Assembly (NCBI GenBank): GCA_003367665.1
Contig: QKXI01000014.1
Span: forward strand, 124,001 to 188,000
Reading direction: 5' to 3'
Length of the DNA stretch: 64,000 nucleotides
Origin: Leifsonia sp. ku-ls
GTDB taxonomy: Bacteria > Actinomycetota > Actinomycetes > Actinomycetales > Microbacteriaceae
A program made the position numbers and the translations under genes. Positions 48,765 to 57,272 of the stretch are shown here, piece after piece (the first letter of the stretch is position 1; every line of letters begins with the position of its first letter). The notes beneath the pieces were generated by a model. The model was given only the letters and a program-made list of their open reading frames with translations, searched no databases and was not told the DNA's origin.

Positions 48765-49787
48765 TCAGGTGCTCTGACGGATGACGAGCTCGGTGGGGAG
48801 CAGGGTCACGCGGTCGACGGGGTCGCCGGCGAGGCGGCGCACCAGGACGCGGGCCATCGCCTCACCGAGGCCGATCGAGGGCTGGTGCACGGTGGTCAGC
48901 GGCGGCGTGGACATCAAGCCGAAGCTGTCGTCGTCGTAGCCGACCACCGCGACGTCGCCCGGGATGCTCAGCCCGGCCTCGTGGATCGCCGAGTACGCGC
49001 CCGCCGCCATCTGGTCGTTGGCGGCGAACAGGCCGTCGATCGGCCGCCCCGCGGCGAGCAGCCGCCGCATCGCCTCCAGGCCCGAGGCGGGCGAGAAGTC
49101 GCCGTACGCGACCAGCGAGGTGTCGAGGCCGGCCGCGTCCATCGCCTGCGTCCAGCCGGTGAAGCGGTCGAGGCCGGCCGGCATGTCCTGCGGACCGGTG
49201 ATGAGCGCGATGTTCCGCCGACCGCGCTGGATGAGGTGCTCGGTGGCGACGCGCGCGCCGGCGACGTTGTCCACGTCCACGTAGTAGGAGGCGTGCTCGC
49301 TCTCGCTGACCGGCCGGCCGCCGAAGACGAGCGGCAGCGACGCGCCCAGCTGCGCATACGAGTGGTCGCCGGAGTGGTGCGAGACGACCAGCGCGCCGTC
49401 CACGTTGCCGCCCATCAGGTAGCGCCGGGTCTTGTCGGGGTTCGTCTCCGACGAGATGACCATGTTGAGCGTGTACTCGGTGTCGGCGAGGCTCAGCGCG
49501 ACGCCCTGCACGATCGAGGCGAAGAACGGGTCGGCGAAGACCTTCGCGGTCGACTCCGGCACCACCAGCGCGATCACCTGCGTGCGGCGGGAGGCCAGCG
49601 AGCGGGCGGCGCGGTTCGGCACGTAGTTGAGGTCGGCGATCGCCCGCTCCACGGCCGCGACCACCTCGGGCGTGACCTTCGGCGATCCATTGACCACCCG
49701 GGAGACGGTTGCCCGCGACACCCCGGCGCGCGCGGCGACGGCCTCCAGCGTCGGCACCGTGCGGCCCGACACCTGTTCCGTCGTCAT
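48765..49787 (-). CDS. LacI-family regulator of the beta-glucosidase operon
   Basis: A 340-residue LacI protein. The helix-turn-helix is PTLEAVAARAGVSRATVSRVVNGSPKVTPEVV (residues 12-43), the hinge helix VPNRAARSLAS, and the effector domain starts IALVVPESTAKVFADPFFASIVQGV. It lies 27 bp downstream of the GH1 gene on the same strand, so it may be the last gene of the operon it controls. Likely operators are the palindromes at 54621-54634 and 54645-54660, of the CebR-like GAGCGCTC type. Confidence 0.93.
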   Translation of the reverse strand: MTTEQVSGRTVPTLEAVAARAGVSRATVSRVVNGSPKVTPEVVAAVERAIADLNYVPNRAARSLASRRTQVIALVVPESTAKVFADPFFASIVQGVALSLADTEYTLNMVISSETNPDKTRRYLMGGNVDGALVVSHHSGDHSYAQLGASLPLVFGGRPVSESEHASYYVDVDNVAGARVATEHLIQRGRRNIALITGPQDMPAGLDRFTGWTQAMDAAGLDTSLVAYGDFSPASGLEAMRRLLAAGRPIDGLFAANDQMAAGAYSAIHEAGLSIPGDVAVVGYDDDSFGLMSTPPLTTVHQPSIGLGEAMARVLVRRLAGDPVDRVTLLPTELVIRQST

Positions 49788-49814
49788 GGGCTCTCCTCGT
49801 CGTCCGCGTCCATG

Positions 49815-51266
49815 CTAAACGCGGGAGGCGGTCGCCTCGCCCACCGCCTCCCCGGCTCGTGCCGCGGCGATCAGCCGGGCGAAGGCGCGGCCCGAGTCCT
49901 TGACCGTCCGCTCCTGGGTCTCGTAGTCGACGCGCACGATCCCGAAGCGCTTCGCGTACCCCCACGCCCACTCGAAGTTGTCGAGCAGCGACCACACGAA
50001 GTACCCGCGCACGTCGACCCCCTCGTCGATCGCGCGGCCGACCGCGTCGACGTGCGCGAGGATGTACGCCTCCCGGTCGAGGTCGTGCACCGCGCCGTCC
50101 TCGGCGACCACGTCGTCGTAGGAGGCGCCGTTCTCGGTGATGTAGAGCGGAGGCAGCGTCGGGTACTCGCGCGTCAGCCGCACGAGCAGCGAACGCAGGC
50201 CGTCGGGGTTGACCTCCCAGCCCATCGCCGTGGTCGGCAGGTGGCGCGACGGGAAGGTCACGTACTCGCTGCCGACGAACGGCGACGACGTCGGCCGCGG
50301 CGTCGGGGTCACCGCGGCCGGCTCGTCGGCGCCGAGCGGATGACCGCTCACGTTGTCGTCGTGGTAGTGGTTCACGCCGAGGAAGTCGATCGGCTGTGCG
50401 ATCGTGGCGAGGTCGCCGTCGTGCACGAGCTCCTCGAAGCGGTGCTCGCGCATGTCCTCCAGCACATCGGCGGGGTAGGCGCCGAGCAGCAGCGGCTCCA
50501 GGTACATCCGGTTCCACAGTCCGTCGATGCGCCGAGCCGCCTCCCGGTCGACGGGATCCGCCGGGTCGTTCGGCACGGCGGTGGTCAGGTTGAGCGTGAT
50601 GCCGAGGCGGAGCGACTCGGCCCGGCCGCCGGTCTCCGCGAGCGCGCGCAGCTCGGCGGCCGCGAGTCCGTGCGCCAGGTGCTGGTGGTGCAGCGCCGCG
50701 AGGCCGGCCCGCGGCTCCTGCCGGCCCGGAGCGTGCTCGCCGCCGGCGTAGCCGATCAGCGACGAGCACAGCGGCTCGTTGAACGTGGTCCAGTGGTCGA
50801 CCCGATCGCCGAGCGCCTCGTAGACCGCCACCGCGTAGTCGCGGAAGCGGTGCGCGGTGTCCCGGTTCGCCCATCCACCCCGCTCCTCGAGCGCCTGCGG
50901 CAGGTCCCAGTGGTACAGCGTCAGCCAGGGCAGGATGCCGGCGCCGAGCAGCTCGTCCACCAGCCGGTCGTAGAAGGCGAGCCCAGCCGGGTTCACCGCA
51001 CGGTCGCCCGGCTTCACCCGAGCCCACGAGGTCGAGAACCGGTACGACTGCAGGCCGAGCGACGCCATCAGCGCCACGTCCTCCGGCATCCGGTGGTAGT
51101 GGTCGACCGCGACCTCGGGGGTGTCCCCTCCGGCGATCGCGCCGGGAACCCGCGCGAACGCATCCCAGATCGAGTCCTCCTTGCCGTCCTCGTGGGCGGC
51201 GCCCTCGATCTGCGCGGCGGCGGTGGCCGACCCCCAGAGGAAGCCGGCGGGCCAGGTGCGGTTCAT
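49815..51266 (-). CDS. GH1 beta-glucosidase
   Basis: A 483-residue glycoside hydrolase family 1 enzyme. It begins FLWGSATAAAQIEGAAHEDGKEDSIWD; the acid/base Glu is in WTTFNEPLCSS and the nucleophile Glu in LYITENGASYDD; FFVWSLLDNFEWAWGYAKRFGIV forms the C-terminal signature. No signal peptide is present, so it is cytoplasmic and hydrolyses beta-glucosides (such as cellobiose or similar disaccharides) brought in by the adjacent ABC importer. Ends 2 bp before the permease gene. Confidence 0.96.
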   Translation of the reverse strand: MNRTWPAGFLWGSATAAAQIEGAAHEDGKEDSIWDAFARVPGAIAGGDTPEVAVDHYHRMPEDVALMASLGLQSYRFSTSWARVKPGDRAVNPAGLAFYDRLVDELLGAGILPWLTLYHWDLPQALEERGGWANRDTAHRFRDYAVAVYEALGDRVDHWTTFNEPLCSSLIGYAGGEHAPGRQEPRAGLAALHHQHLAHGLAAAELRALAETGGRAESLRLGITLNLTTAVPNDPADPVDREAARRIDGLWNRMYLEPLLLGAYPADVLEDMREHRFEELVHDGDLATIAQPIDFLGVNHYHDDNVSGHPLGADEPAAVTPTPRPTSSPFVGSEYVTFPSRHLPTTAMGWEVNPDGLRSLLVRLTREYPTLPPLYITENGASYDDVVAEDGAVHDLDREAYILAHVDAVGRAIDEGVDVRGYFVWSLLDNFEWAWGYAKRFGIVRVDYETQERTVKDSGRAFARLIAAARAGEAVGEATASRV

Positions 51267-51268
51267 TC

Positions 51269-52138
51269 TCAGCCTTTCACCGCGCCGGCCATGATGCCGG
51301 AGACCAGCTGCCGGCCGGCGAGCACGAAGAGGATCAACAGGGGGATGGTGGCGAGCACGGCTCCGGCGAGCACGATCGAGTAGTCGACGTACTTCGCCGA
51401 CTGCAGCTGGCTCAGCGCCACCTGCAGCGTCGGATTCTGCGGCGCGACGAGCAGCGGCCAGAGGTAGTCCGTCCACGCCGTCATGAACGTGAACAGGCCG
51501 AGGATCGCCATGGCCGGCCGCGCGGCCGGGACGCCGACGTGCCAGAACGTGCGGATCATGTTCGCGCCGTCCACGCGGGCGGCTTCGATCAGCTCCTCCG
51601 GGATGACGTCGACGAGGTACTGCCGCATGAAGAAGACGCCGAACGCCGTGACGAGGGTCGGCACGATCACCGCGCCGAGCGTCCCCGTCCAGCCGAACTG
51701 CTTCATCACCATGAACAGCGGGATGATGCCCAGCTGCGTCGGCACGGCCAGCGTCGCGACGACGAACACCATCAGGCCCTCCCGCCCGCGGAAACGCAGC
51801 TTCGCGAACGCGTAGCCGGCCAGCGTCGAGAACGCGACGACGGACACCGTGATGACCGACGCGACGATGATCGAGTTGCCGAGAGCAAGCCAGAACGGGA
51901 CGGTGTCGAGCACCTGGCCGACGTTCGTCCAGAACTGCCCGCCCGGCAGCAGCGGAGGCCAGGTGGAGGTGAGCACGGTGCTGTTCGACGATCCGGCCAC
52001 GAACGACCACCACAGCGGGTAGGCGCCGCCGATGAACAGGGCGAGCAGGATGCCGTAGGTGAGGAATCCCGGCCGCCGGTCGATGCCGAGCGCCTTGCGC
52101 TTCGGCGCACGCGCGGTGCGGGTGGTGGTCGCGGTCAT
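51269..52138 (-). CDS. ABC sugar permease (MalG-like) of the glucoside importer
   Basis: A 289-residue permease with six helices; the EAA loop is LIEAARVDGANMIRTFWHVGVPAA. After a basic N-terminal tail of about 20 residues the first helix is FLTYGILLALFIGGAYPLWWSFV. It overlaps the other permease gene by 4 bp. Part of the importer with the 351-residue permease and the binding protein; the ATPase is encoded elsewhere. Confidence 0.94.
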   Translation of the reverse strand: MTATTTRTARAPKRKALGIDRRPGFLTYGILLALFIGGAYPLWWSFVAGSSNSTVLTSTWPPLLPGGQFWTNVGQVLDTVPFWLALGNSIIVASVITVSVVAFSTLAGYAFAKLRFRGREGLMVFVVATLAVPTQLGIIPLFMVMKQFGWTGTLGAVIVPTLVTAFGVFFMRQYLVDVIPEELIEAARVDGANMIRTFWHVGVPAARPAMAILGLFTFMTAWTDYLWPLLVAPQNPTLQVALSQLQSAKYVDYSIVLAGAVLATIPLLILFVLAGRQLVSGIMAGAVKG

Positions 52139-53190
52139 ACGTTCTTCTCCTCGCTCGCGGCGGCCAGAAGGCGGGACGCCTGCAGGCGTCGGGCGGTCCT
52201 CCTGCGATGCAGGCGTGTCTCGGTGGAGGCGATGCGGCGCGAGATCAGGAAGTTGAGCACGCCGAACACCACGATCAGCAGGAACAGCAGCCACGCGATC
52301 GCGGACGCCTTCCCGAAGTTCTGGCGGTTGAAGGCCATGTCCCACAGGTAGAGCACGGTGGTCTGGTACTGCCGCTGCGGCCCGCCGGGCACGGCGCTCG
52401 ACGGGTTGAACAGCTTCGGCTCCGTGAAGATCTGCAGGCCGCCGATGGTCGCCGTGATGATGACGAAGATCATGGTCGGGCGGATGCTCGGCAGCGTGAT
52501 CGAGAAGAAGCGACGGAACGACCCGGCGCCGTCGAGCGCGGCCGACTCGTGGATGTCGCGCGGCACCGCCTGCATGGCGGCGAGCAGGATCAGGGCGTTG
52601 TACCCGGTCCAGCGCCAGTTCACCATGGACGCGATCGCGACGTGCGAGGGGAACGTCTGCGTCTTCCACATCACCGGGTCGAGGCCGACGGCCTGCAGCA
52701 GGTTGTTGATCAGGCCGTACTTCTCGTCGAACGCGCTCGAGAAGATCAGGGTGACGGCGACCGGGGTGACGACGTAGGGGAGCAGCACGCTCATCCGCCA
52801 GAAGGTCTTGGCGCGGATGTTCTGGTCGAGGATGGCCGCGATGAAGACGGCGGCGATCAGCTGCGGGATGGCGGAGAGCAGGAAGATGCTGATCGTGTTG
52901 AACAGCGAGTTCCAGAAGAACGGGTCGCTCAGCTCCGCCGCGTAGTTCTTGAAGCCGACCCACTCGCCAGGACCCGTGAGCAGGTTCCAGTTGTTGAGCG
53001 AGACGACGAACGTGTAGATGAGGGGGAACAGGCCGACGAGCCCGAACAGGATGAAGAACGGCGCGACGTAGAAGTACGGCGACGCCTTCACGTCGAACCG
53101 GCTCAGCCGCTGCTTGAACGTGAGCGCCTTGCGCGCGTCCCGGTCGCTGCGGACCGTCGCGGCGGTCTCCGGGCGGGTGACGGTGGTCAT
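52135..53190 (-). CDS. ABC sugar permease (MalF-like) of the glucoside importer
   Basis: A 351-residue permease with six helices, EAA loop IHESAALDGAGSFRRFFSITLPSI. ATG 53190 is preferred to ATG 53220: GGAG lies 6 bp upstream of it, and the longer version would begin inside the 29-bp hairpin that separates this gene from that of the binding protein. A basic C-terminal tail (TETRLHRRRTARRLQASRLLAA) is unusual for the family and may be cytoplasmic. Confidence 0.93.
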   Translation of the reverse strand: MTTVTRPETAATVRSDRDARKALTFKQRLSRFDVKASPYFYVAPFFILFGLVGLFPLIYTFVVSLNNWNLLTGPGEWVGFKNYAAELSDPFFWNSLFNTISIFLLSAIPQLIAAVFIAAILDQNIRAKTFWRMSVLLPYVVTPVAVTLIFSSAFDEKYGLINNLLQAVGLDPVMWKTQTFPSHVAIASMVNWRWTGYNALILLAAMQAVPRDIHESAALDGAGSFRRFFSITLPSIRPTMIFVIITATIGGLQIFTEPKLFNPSSAVPGGPQRQYQTTVLYLWDMAFNRQNFGKASAIAWLLFLLIVVFGVLNFLISRRIASTETRLHRRRTARRLQASRLLAAASEEKNV

Positions 53191-53210
53191 GAGCATCTCC
53201 GGTGGCAGGC

Positions 53211-53239
53211 CGCCGGGCACAGGACTCCTGTGCCCGGCG
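53211..53239. terminator. intra-operon hairpin between binding-protein and permease genes
   Basis: CGCCGGGCACAGGA at 53211-53224 and its complement at 53226-53239 form a perfect 14-bp palindrome with a single central base. It lies 16 bp after the binding-protein gene and 21 bp before the permease start in transcription order. Hairpins at this place in ABC operons usually lower permease expression and protect the upstream mRNA, giving an excess of binding protein; that role is inferred here. Confidence 0.8.
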
Positions 53240-53254
53240 GCTGGGTGGATCGGG

Positions 53255-54577
53255 TTACTTGTTGACCACGAGCTGGTCGAGCAGCTTCATGGCGTTGTTC
53301 CACGCCTGGTCGCCGTTCGCCTTGCCGGAGTCGAGCTCCTGCACCGACGGCCCGAAGACCTGGGACTGGATGACCGAGTCGTCCGGTCCCTTGTACTGGG
53401 CGACGACGCCCTTCGCGCGTGCGGCCAGGATCTGCCCGATGGGCGCGTTGTTGAAGAACTTCGTCAGGTCGCTCTCACCGGTGACGCCGGGGTCGCTCTG
53501 CGCCGCGGTCACCGACGGGAAGGTGCCCGCGGCCTGGAAGGTCTGCACCTGCGACTTGGCGGTGGTCAGCCACGCCGCGAGGGCCGCGGCCTCCTTCGGG
53601 TGCTTCGACTGCTTCGGGACCGTCAGGAACGATCCACCCCAGTTGGCCGCGCCGCCCGGGAACACGTTGGCGAAGTCCCAGCCGGTGCTGGCGTCGCCGC
53701 CGCCGGCCTTGACCTGGCCCTGGACGACGCCGAGCATCCAGCCCGGGCACACGAACGTGGCGAAGGAGCCGTCGGTGAACGCCTTGCCCTTGCCCCAGTC
53801 CCACTGGGTCTGGTTGGAGGACAGGCCGGCCGCGGCGCCGGCCGCGAGCTTCGACCACAGCGCCTTCAGGTCGCTGTTGTCCTTGATGTTGAGCTTGCCG
53901 TCCTTGGTGTAGTAGCCCTCCGGCTGCTGGTTCACCATGGCGTTCCAGATGAAGCCGGACTGGTCGTACCAGGCCTTGCCGGTGGCGGCGTGGTACTGCT
54001 CGCCGACCTTGAAGAAGTCGTCCCAGGTGGCGTTGTCGCCGCCGAACAGCTTCGCCACCGAGTCGCGGTCGCTCGGCAGGCCGGCCGCGGCGAACAGCTT
54101 GCCGTTGTAGCAGAGCCCCTCCGGGCCGATGTCGGTGCCGTAGCCGATGATGCGGCCGTTCTTGTCGGTCGCCTGCTTGAGCTTCCAGTCGACCCAACGG
54201 CTCTTGATGTCGTTCGCGCCGTAGTCCTTCAGGTCGTTGAACTGGTCGGAGACCTGCATGACCTTCGAGAGCCAGCCCTCTTCGACGGCCTGGACGTCCG
54301 GGAGGCCGCTGCCGGCCGCCTGCTTGGTCTGCCAATCGGTCAGGGCGTTGTCGCCGGTGTCGATGTTGGTGGCCTTGATCTTGATGTTCGGGTGCTCCTT
54401 CTCGTACTGCGAGTAGAGCTTGTCGAAGCCCATCGTGCCGAACGTGGTGACGGTCAGCGTGATCGGGTCCGAGCTGGAACCGCTGCCGCCGCTCGATGAG
54501 CATCCGGCTGCGATGAGGGCGAAGGAGGCTGCGCCGGCGACGGCCGCAGCGATCCTCGTGCGTCGTGAGAGTTTCAC
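53255..54577 (-). CDS. ABC substrate-binding lipoprotein of the glucoside importer
   Basis: A 440-residue family 1 solute-binding protein. Signal peptide with lipobox IAAGCSS, then a Ser/Gly linker and LTVTTFGTMGFDKLYSQYEKEHPNIKIK. Aromatic-rich stretches (WYDQSGFIWNAMV, TQWDWGKG) fit sugar binding. First gene of the operon, 21-90 bp after the operators and promoter on the minus strand. With GH1 and LacI it points to a beta-glucoside or oligosaccharide as ligand. Confidence 0.94.
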   Translation of the reverse strand: MKLSRRTRIAAAVAGAASFALIAAGCSSSGGSGSSSDPITLTVTTFGTMGFDKLYSQYEKEHPNIKIKATNIDTGDNALTDWQTKQAAGSGLPDVQAVEEGWLSKVMQVSDQFNDLKDYGANDIKSRWVDWKLKQATDKNGRIIGYGTDIGPEGLCYNGKLFAAAGLPSDRDSVAKLFGGDNATWDDFFKVGEQYHAATGKAWYDQSGFIWNAMVNQQPEGYYTKDGKLNIKDNSDLKALWSKLAAGAAAGLSSNQTQWDWGKGKAFTDGSFATFVCPGWMLGVVQGQVKAGGGDASTGWDFANVFPGGAANWGGSFLTVPKQSKHPKEAAALAAWLTTAKSQVQTFQAAGTFPSVTAAQSDPGVTGESDLTKFFNNAPIGQILAARAKGVVAQYKGPDDSVIQSQVFGPSVQELDSGKANGDQAWNNAMKLLDQLVVNK

Positions 54578-54620
54578 GGGTTCACTCCTTTGTGCGTGGG
54601 TCTGTGCGCCTGGTGCGCGC

Positions 54621-54634
54621 TGAGAGCGCTCTCA
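54621..54634. promoter_or_regulatory. LacI operator 1 of the glucoside operon
   Basis: TGAGAGCGCTCTCA is a perfect 14-bp palindrome 43 bp before the start codon of the binding-protein gene. Same core as the second operator and as the site at 31-42. Confidence 0.85.
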
Positions 54635-54644
54635 TGCGACGAGT

Positions 54645-54660
54645 GTGAGAGCGCTCTCAC
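54645..54660. promoter_or_regulatory. LacI operator 2 of the glucoside operon
   Basis: GTGAGAGCGCTCTCAC is a perfect 16-bp palindrome, its centre 25 bp from that of operator 1. It begins right at the expected transcription start of the promoter just upstream, so a bound repressor would block initiation. Confidence 0.85.
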
Positions 54661-54672
54661 GCGTTGCAGGAG

Positions 54673-54702
54673 AATCTAGAACGCCCCCGACGCTCCTGTC
54701 AA
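54673..54702 (-). promoter_or_regulatory. promoter of the glucoside operon
   Basis: On the minus strand TTGACA (54702 to 54697) is followed after 18 bp by TAGATT (54678 to 54673). Both hexamers are close to the sigma-70 consensus. The expected start at about 54666 is next to operator 2. Confidence 0.75.
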
Positions 54703-54748
54703 GTCTGCGCGTGGTCGCGCTCTCATCCGCGCCAATCCGGCAAATGCG

Positions 54749-54785
54749 ACGACGGCCGCCACCCGAGAGGGGTGACGGCCGTCGT
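54749..54785 (-). terminator. terminator after the DHA2 efflux gene
   Basis: ACGACGGCCGCCACCC (54749-54764) and 54770-54785 pair at 15 of 16 positions around the loop GAGAG. It begins 12 bp after the efflux gene stop in transcription order and separates it from the glucoside promoter. Confidence 0.8.
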
Positions 54786-54797
54786 GTGGAAGCGGGA

Positions 54798-56966
54798 TCA
54801 GTCCGTGGCGGGACGCGGCCGCTGGGCCCGCGTGGACGCCGTGTCGGCGCCCGGCTCGACCAGCGCGCCGAACTCGTTGGCCGCGCGGTTCGCCAGCAGG
54901 CCGGTGTCGTACTCGTCGTCGTCGTCCTCCGAGAGGGAGGCGTACGCGCCGACCGGCTCGCGCTCGGCGTTCTTCGCCGCGTCGGCCGCCGCCGCGTCGT
55001 CCGCGGCCTCCTGCAGCGCCGACTTGGCGCGAAGCGGAGGCGTCTTGAAGAACAGCGAGAGGATGAAGGCGATCAGCACCACGATCATCGCGACCCAGTA
55101 GACCTGCACCGCCGAGGCGTTGAACGCCACCAGGAACGGCTTGGCGAGCCGCTCGTCTGCATTGTTCAGGAACGACGTGTCGTTCGTGGCGTTGCTCCCG
55201 TTCGACAGGTTCTGCTTCTTCAGCGTCGACTCGATCGTCGGGACGATCGACTTCACGAACGTCGAGCGGGCGGCCGGGTCGGAGAAGTCGAGCGTCACCG
55301 TACCGTCGGCCGCGACCTTGGCGTACGGGGCCTTCTGCTCGATCGCGGCGCCGGCCTTCTCGGTCGCCGTCGCGACGGCCTGGGCCTCGGCCGCGGCCTG
55401 TGCCTGCGGCGGGATGGCGCCAGAGGCGACACCCTGGGCGACCGCGGCCTTCGCCGCGTCCTGCGCCTTGGTCACGCCGGCCTGCAGGCCCGCCTGCGCC
55501 GCCTTCGTCGACTGCTCGACGATCTTGTTGTAGCTCTGCTCCATGATCTGCTTGTTCTCGGGAGCGCTCGCCACCGACGGGGTGAACGCCGCATCCAGCG
55601 CCGCCGTCAGCGTCGGCGTGTCGGTGAGCGAGTTCTTGATGTTCGTCGGGAACACCGTGAACAGCAGCGAGAGCAGCACGGCCGTGCCCAGCGTTCCACC
55701 GATCTGGCGGAAGAACGTGGATGCGCTGGTCGCCACACCCATGTCGCGCAGCCCCACCGAGTTCTGGCTGGCGATGGTGAGCGTCTGCATCAGCTGGCCG
55801 AGGCCGAGGCCGATGAGGAGCATCGCGCCGGCGATGAACCAGTACGAGTCGTCGGCCTTCAGGAACGTCAGGTAGAAGAACCCGCCGGCGAGCATCGCCG
55901 TCCCGATGATGGGGAACTGGCGGTAGTGGCCGGTGCGCGCGATGATCTGGCCGGACACGATGGAGGACACCATGAGGCCGAGGATCATCGGCAGCAGCTG
56001 GAGGCCGGACTCCGTCGGCGTCGACCCGAGCACGATCTGGAGGTAGAGCGGCAGGGTCAGCATGGCGCCGAACATCCCGAAGCCGACCAGCACGCCGATG
56101 ATGGTGGCCATCGAGAACGTGCTGGAGCGGAACAGCTTGATCGGGATGAGCGCGTCGTCCTTCATCGCGATCTCGATGAAGATGAACGCGATGATGCCGA
56201 TGCCGCCGATGACGTAGCAGGCGATCGCCGCCGGGCTGCCCCAGCCCCACTCGCGGCCCTGTTCGGCGACGAGCAGCAGCGGGACCAGCGCGACGATCAC
56301 GCCGGCCGCGCCCCACCAGTCGATGCGTGCCGAGCCGCGCTCGCGCTTGGGCAGGTGCAGGAAGCGCAGCACCATCCCGAGCGCGACGATGCCGATCGGC
56401 ACATTGATGAGGAACACCCAGCGCCATCCGGTGATCCACAGGATCTGGTCGGCGCCGGCGAACAGGCCGCCGATCAGCGGGCCGATCAGGCTGGAGATGC
56501 CGAAGACGGCCAGGAAGTAGCCCTGGTACTTCGCCCGCTCACGCGGGGCGAGCATGTCGCCCATGATGGCGAGCGGCATCGACATCAGGCCGCCGGCGCC
56601 GAGGCCCTGGATGGCGCGGAACGCGGCGAGCTCGACCATCGACGTCGAGAACGAGGCGAGGATCGAGCCGATGATGAAGATCACGATCGCGATCACGAAC
56701 AGCGGGCGCCGGCCGAAGATGTCGGAGAGCTTGCCGTAGATCGGCGTCGAGATGGTCGACAGGATCAGGTAGCCGGTGGTCACCCAGGCCTGCTCGCTGA
56801 GGCCGTGCAGGTCGTCGCCGATCGTGCGGATCGCGGTGCCGACGATGGTCTGGTCGAGGGCGGAGAGGAACATGCCGGCCATGAGGCCGAAGATCACGAG
56901 AAGGATCTCGCGATGCGACATGATCGGTTTGGGAGCGGCGGTCGCCGCGCTGGTCTGACTGGACAT
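54798..56966 (-). CDS. DHA2-family (14-helix) MFS efflux transporter
   Basis: A 722-residue transporter. The drug:H+ antiporter motif LSALDQTIVGTAIRTIGDDL is in helix 1, followed by GKLSDIFGRRPLF (motif A) and FRAIQGLGAGGLMSMPLAI. Fourteen helices end near residue 640; a large polar section (about residues 470-625, Ala/Gln-rich with repeated helices) separates the last helix from the rest and is likely outside the membrane. The C-terminal tail is acidic (SLSEDDDDEYD). ATG 56966 has GGAG 5 bp upstream; a longer frame upstream is not supported. Substrate unknown. Confidence 0.92.
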   Translation of the reverse strand: MSSQTSAATAAPKPIMSHREILLVIFGLMAGMFLSALDQTIVGTAIRTIGDDLHGLSEQAWVTTGYLILSTISTPIYGKLSDIFGRRPLFVIAIVIFIIGSILASFSTSMVELAAFRAIQGLGAGGLMSMPLAIMGDMLAPRERAKYQGYFLAVFGISSLIGPLIGGLFAGADQILWITGWRWVFLINVPIGIVALGMVLRFLHLPKRERGSARIDWWGAAGVIVALVPLLLVAEQGREWGWGSPAAIACYVIGGIGIIAFIFIEIAMKDDALIPIKLFRSSTFSMATIIGVLVGFGMFGAMLTLPLYLQIVLGSTPTESGLQLLPMILGLMVSSIVSGQIIARTGHYRQFPIIGTAMLAGGFFYLTFLKADDSYWFIAGAMLLIGLGLGQLMQTLTIASQNSVGLRDMGVATSASTFFRQIGGTLGTAVLLSLLFTVFPTNIKNSLTDTPTLTAALDAAFTPSVASAPENKQIMEQSYNKIVEQSTKAAQAGLQAGVTKAQDAAKAAVAQGVASGAIPPQAQAAAEAQAVATATEKAGAAIEQKAPYAKVAADGTVTLDFSDPAARSTFVKSIVPTIESTLKKQNLSNGSNATNDTSFLNNADERLAKPFLVAFNASAVQVYWVAMIVVLIAFILSLFFKTPPLRAKSALQEAADDAAAADAAKNAEREPVGAYASLSEDDDDEYDTGLLANRAANEFGALVEPGADTASTRAQRPRPATD

Positions 56967-57272
56967 CTGTCTCCGTGTCGAGAGTCGGGTGAAGGGACGC
57001 CCGGCACGCGGAGCGTCACACCGGTGTGGGGCAAAAGAATTTTGCGGAGAGTGCAAAGTTACACCCACTGCCTGCAGGCTCACAACGCATGCCCCGGGGG
57101 CAGGGTGGCCGCGTTCGCCAGGGGCGAACGATCGAGGCCATCCCGCACGGCGCTGCCTGTCGATACGGGGCAAAACGAACGAGACTGGCCCCCATGCAGG
57201 TCACGCAAAAGTTGTGAGCGTACGGTGGAGAAGACCCCCGCAGACCACCTCCGAATCCACTCCGAAGGTCGT
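56967..57272. other. divergent promoter region, no gene
   Basis: These 306 bp separate the efflux gene from the amidase-like gene. Palindrome GCAAAA-GAA-TTTTGC at 57031-57045 stands out in an AT-rich patch and may be an operator for the efflux gene; GGGGCAAAACGAACG (57168 area) and CACGCAAAAGTTG (57202 area) repeat the GCAAAA motif. A -10-like TACGGT is at 57221-57226. I found neither a coding region nor a known RNA structure here. Confidence 0.55.

Noticed and set aside
56967-57173. N-terminal extension of the DHA2 transporter
   Set aside because: The extra residues are Arg/Pro-rich and lack helices; ATG 56966 has a good ribosome site and begins a normal DHA2 N-terminus.
54645-57272. Long N-terminal extension of the amidase-like protein (frame open from 54645)
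   Set aside because: The extension is antisense to the DHA2 gene; the signal peptide at 57273 with its own ribosome site defines the true start.
57046-57272. c-di-AMP (ydaO-type) riboswitch before the cell-wall amidase-like gene
   Set aside because: The conserved core sequences of that riboswitch are not present, although the gene type would suit it.
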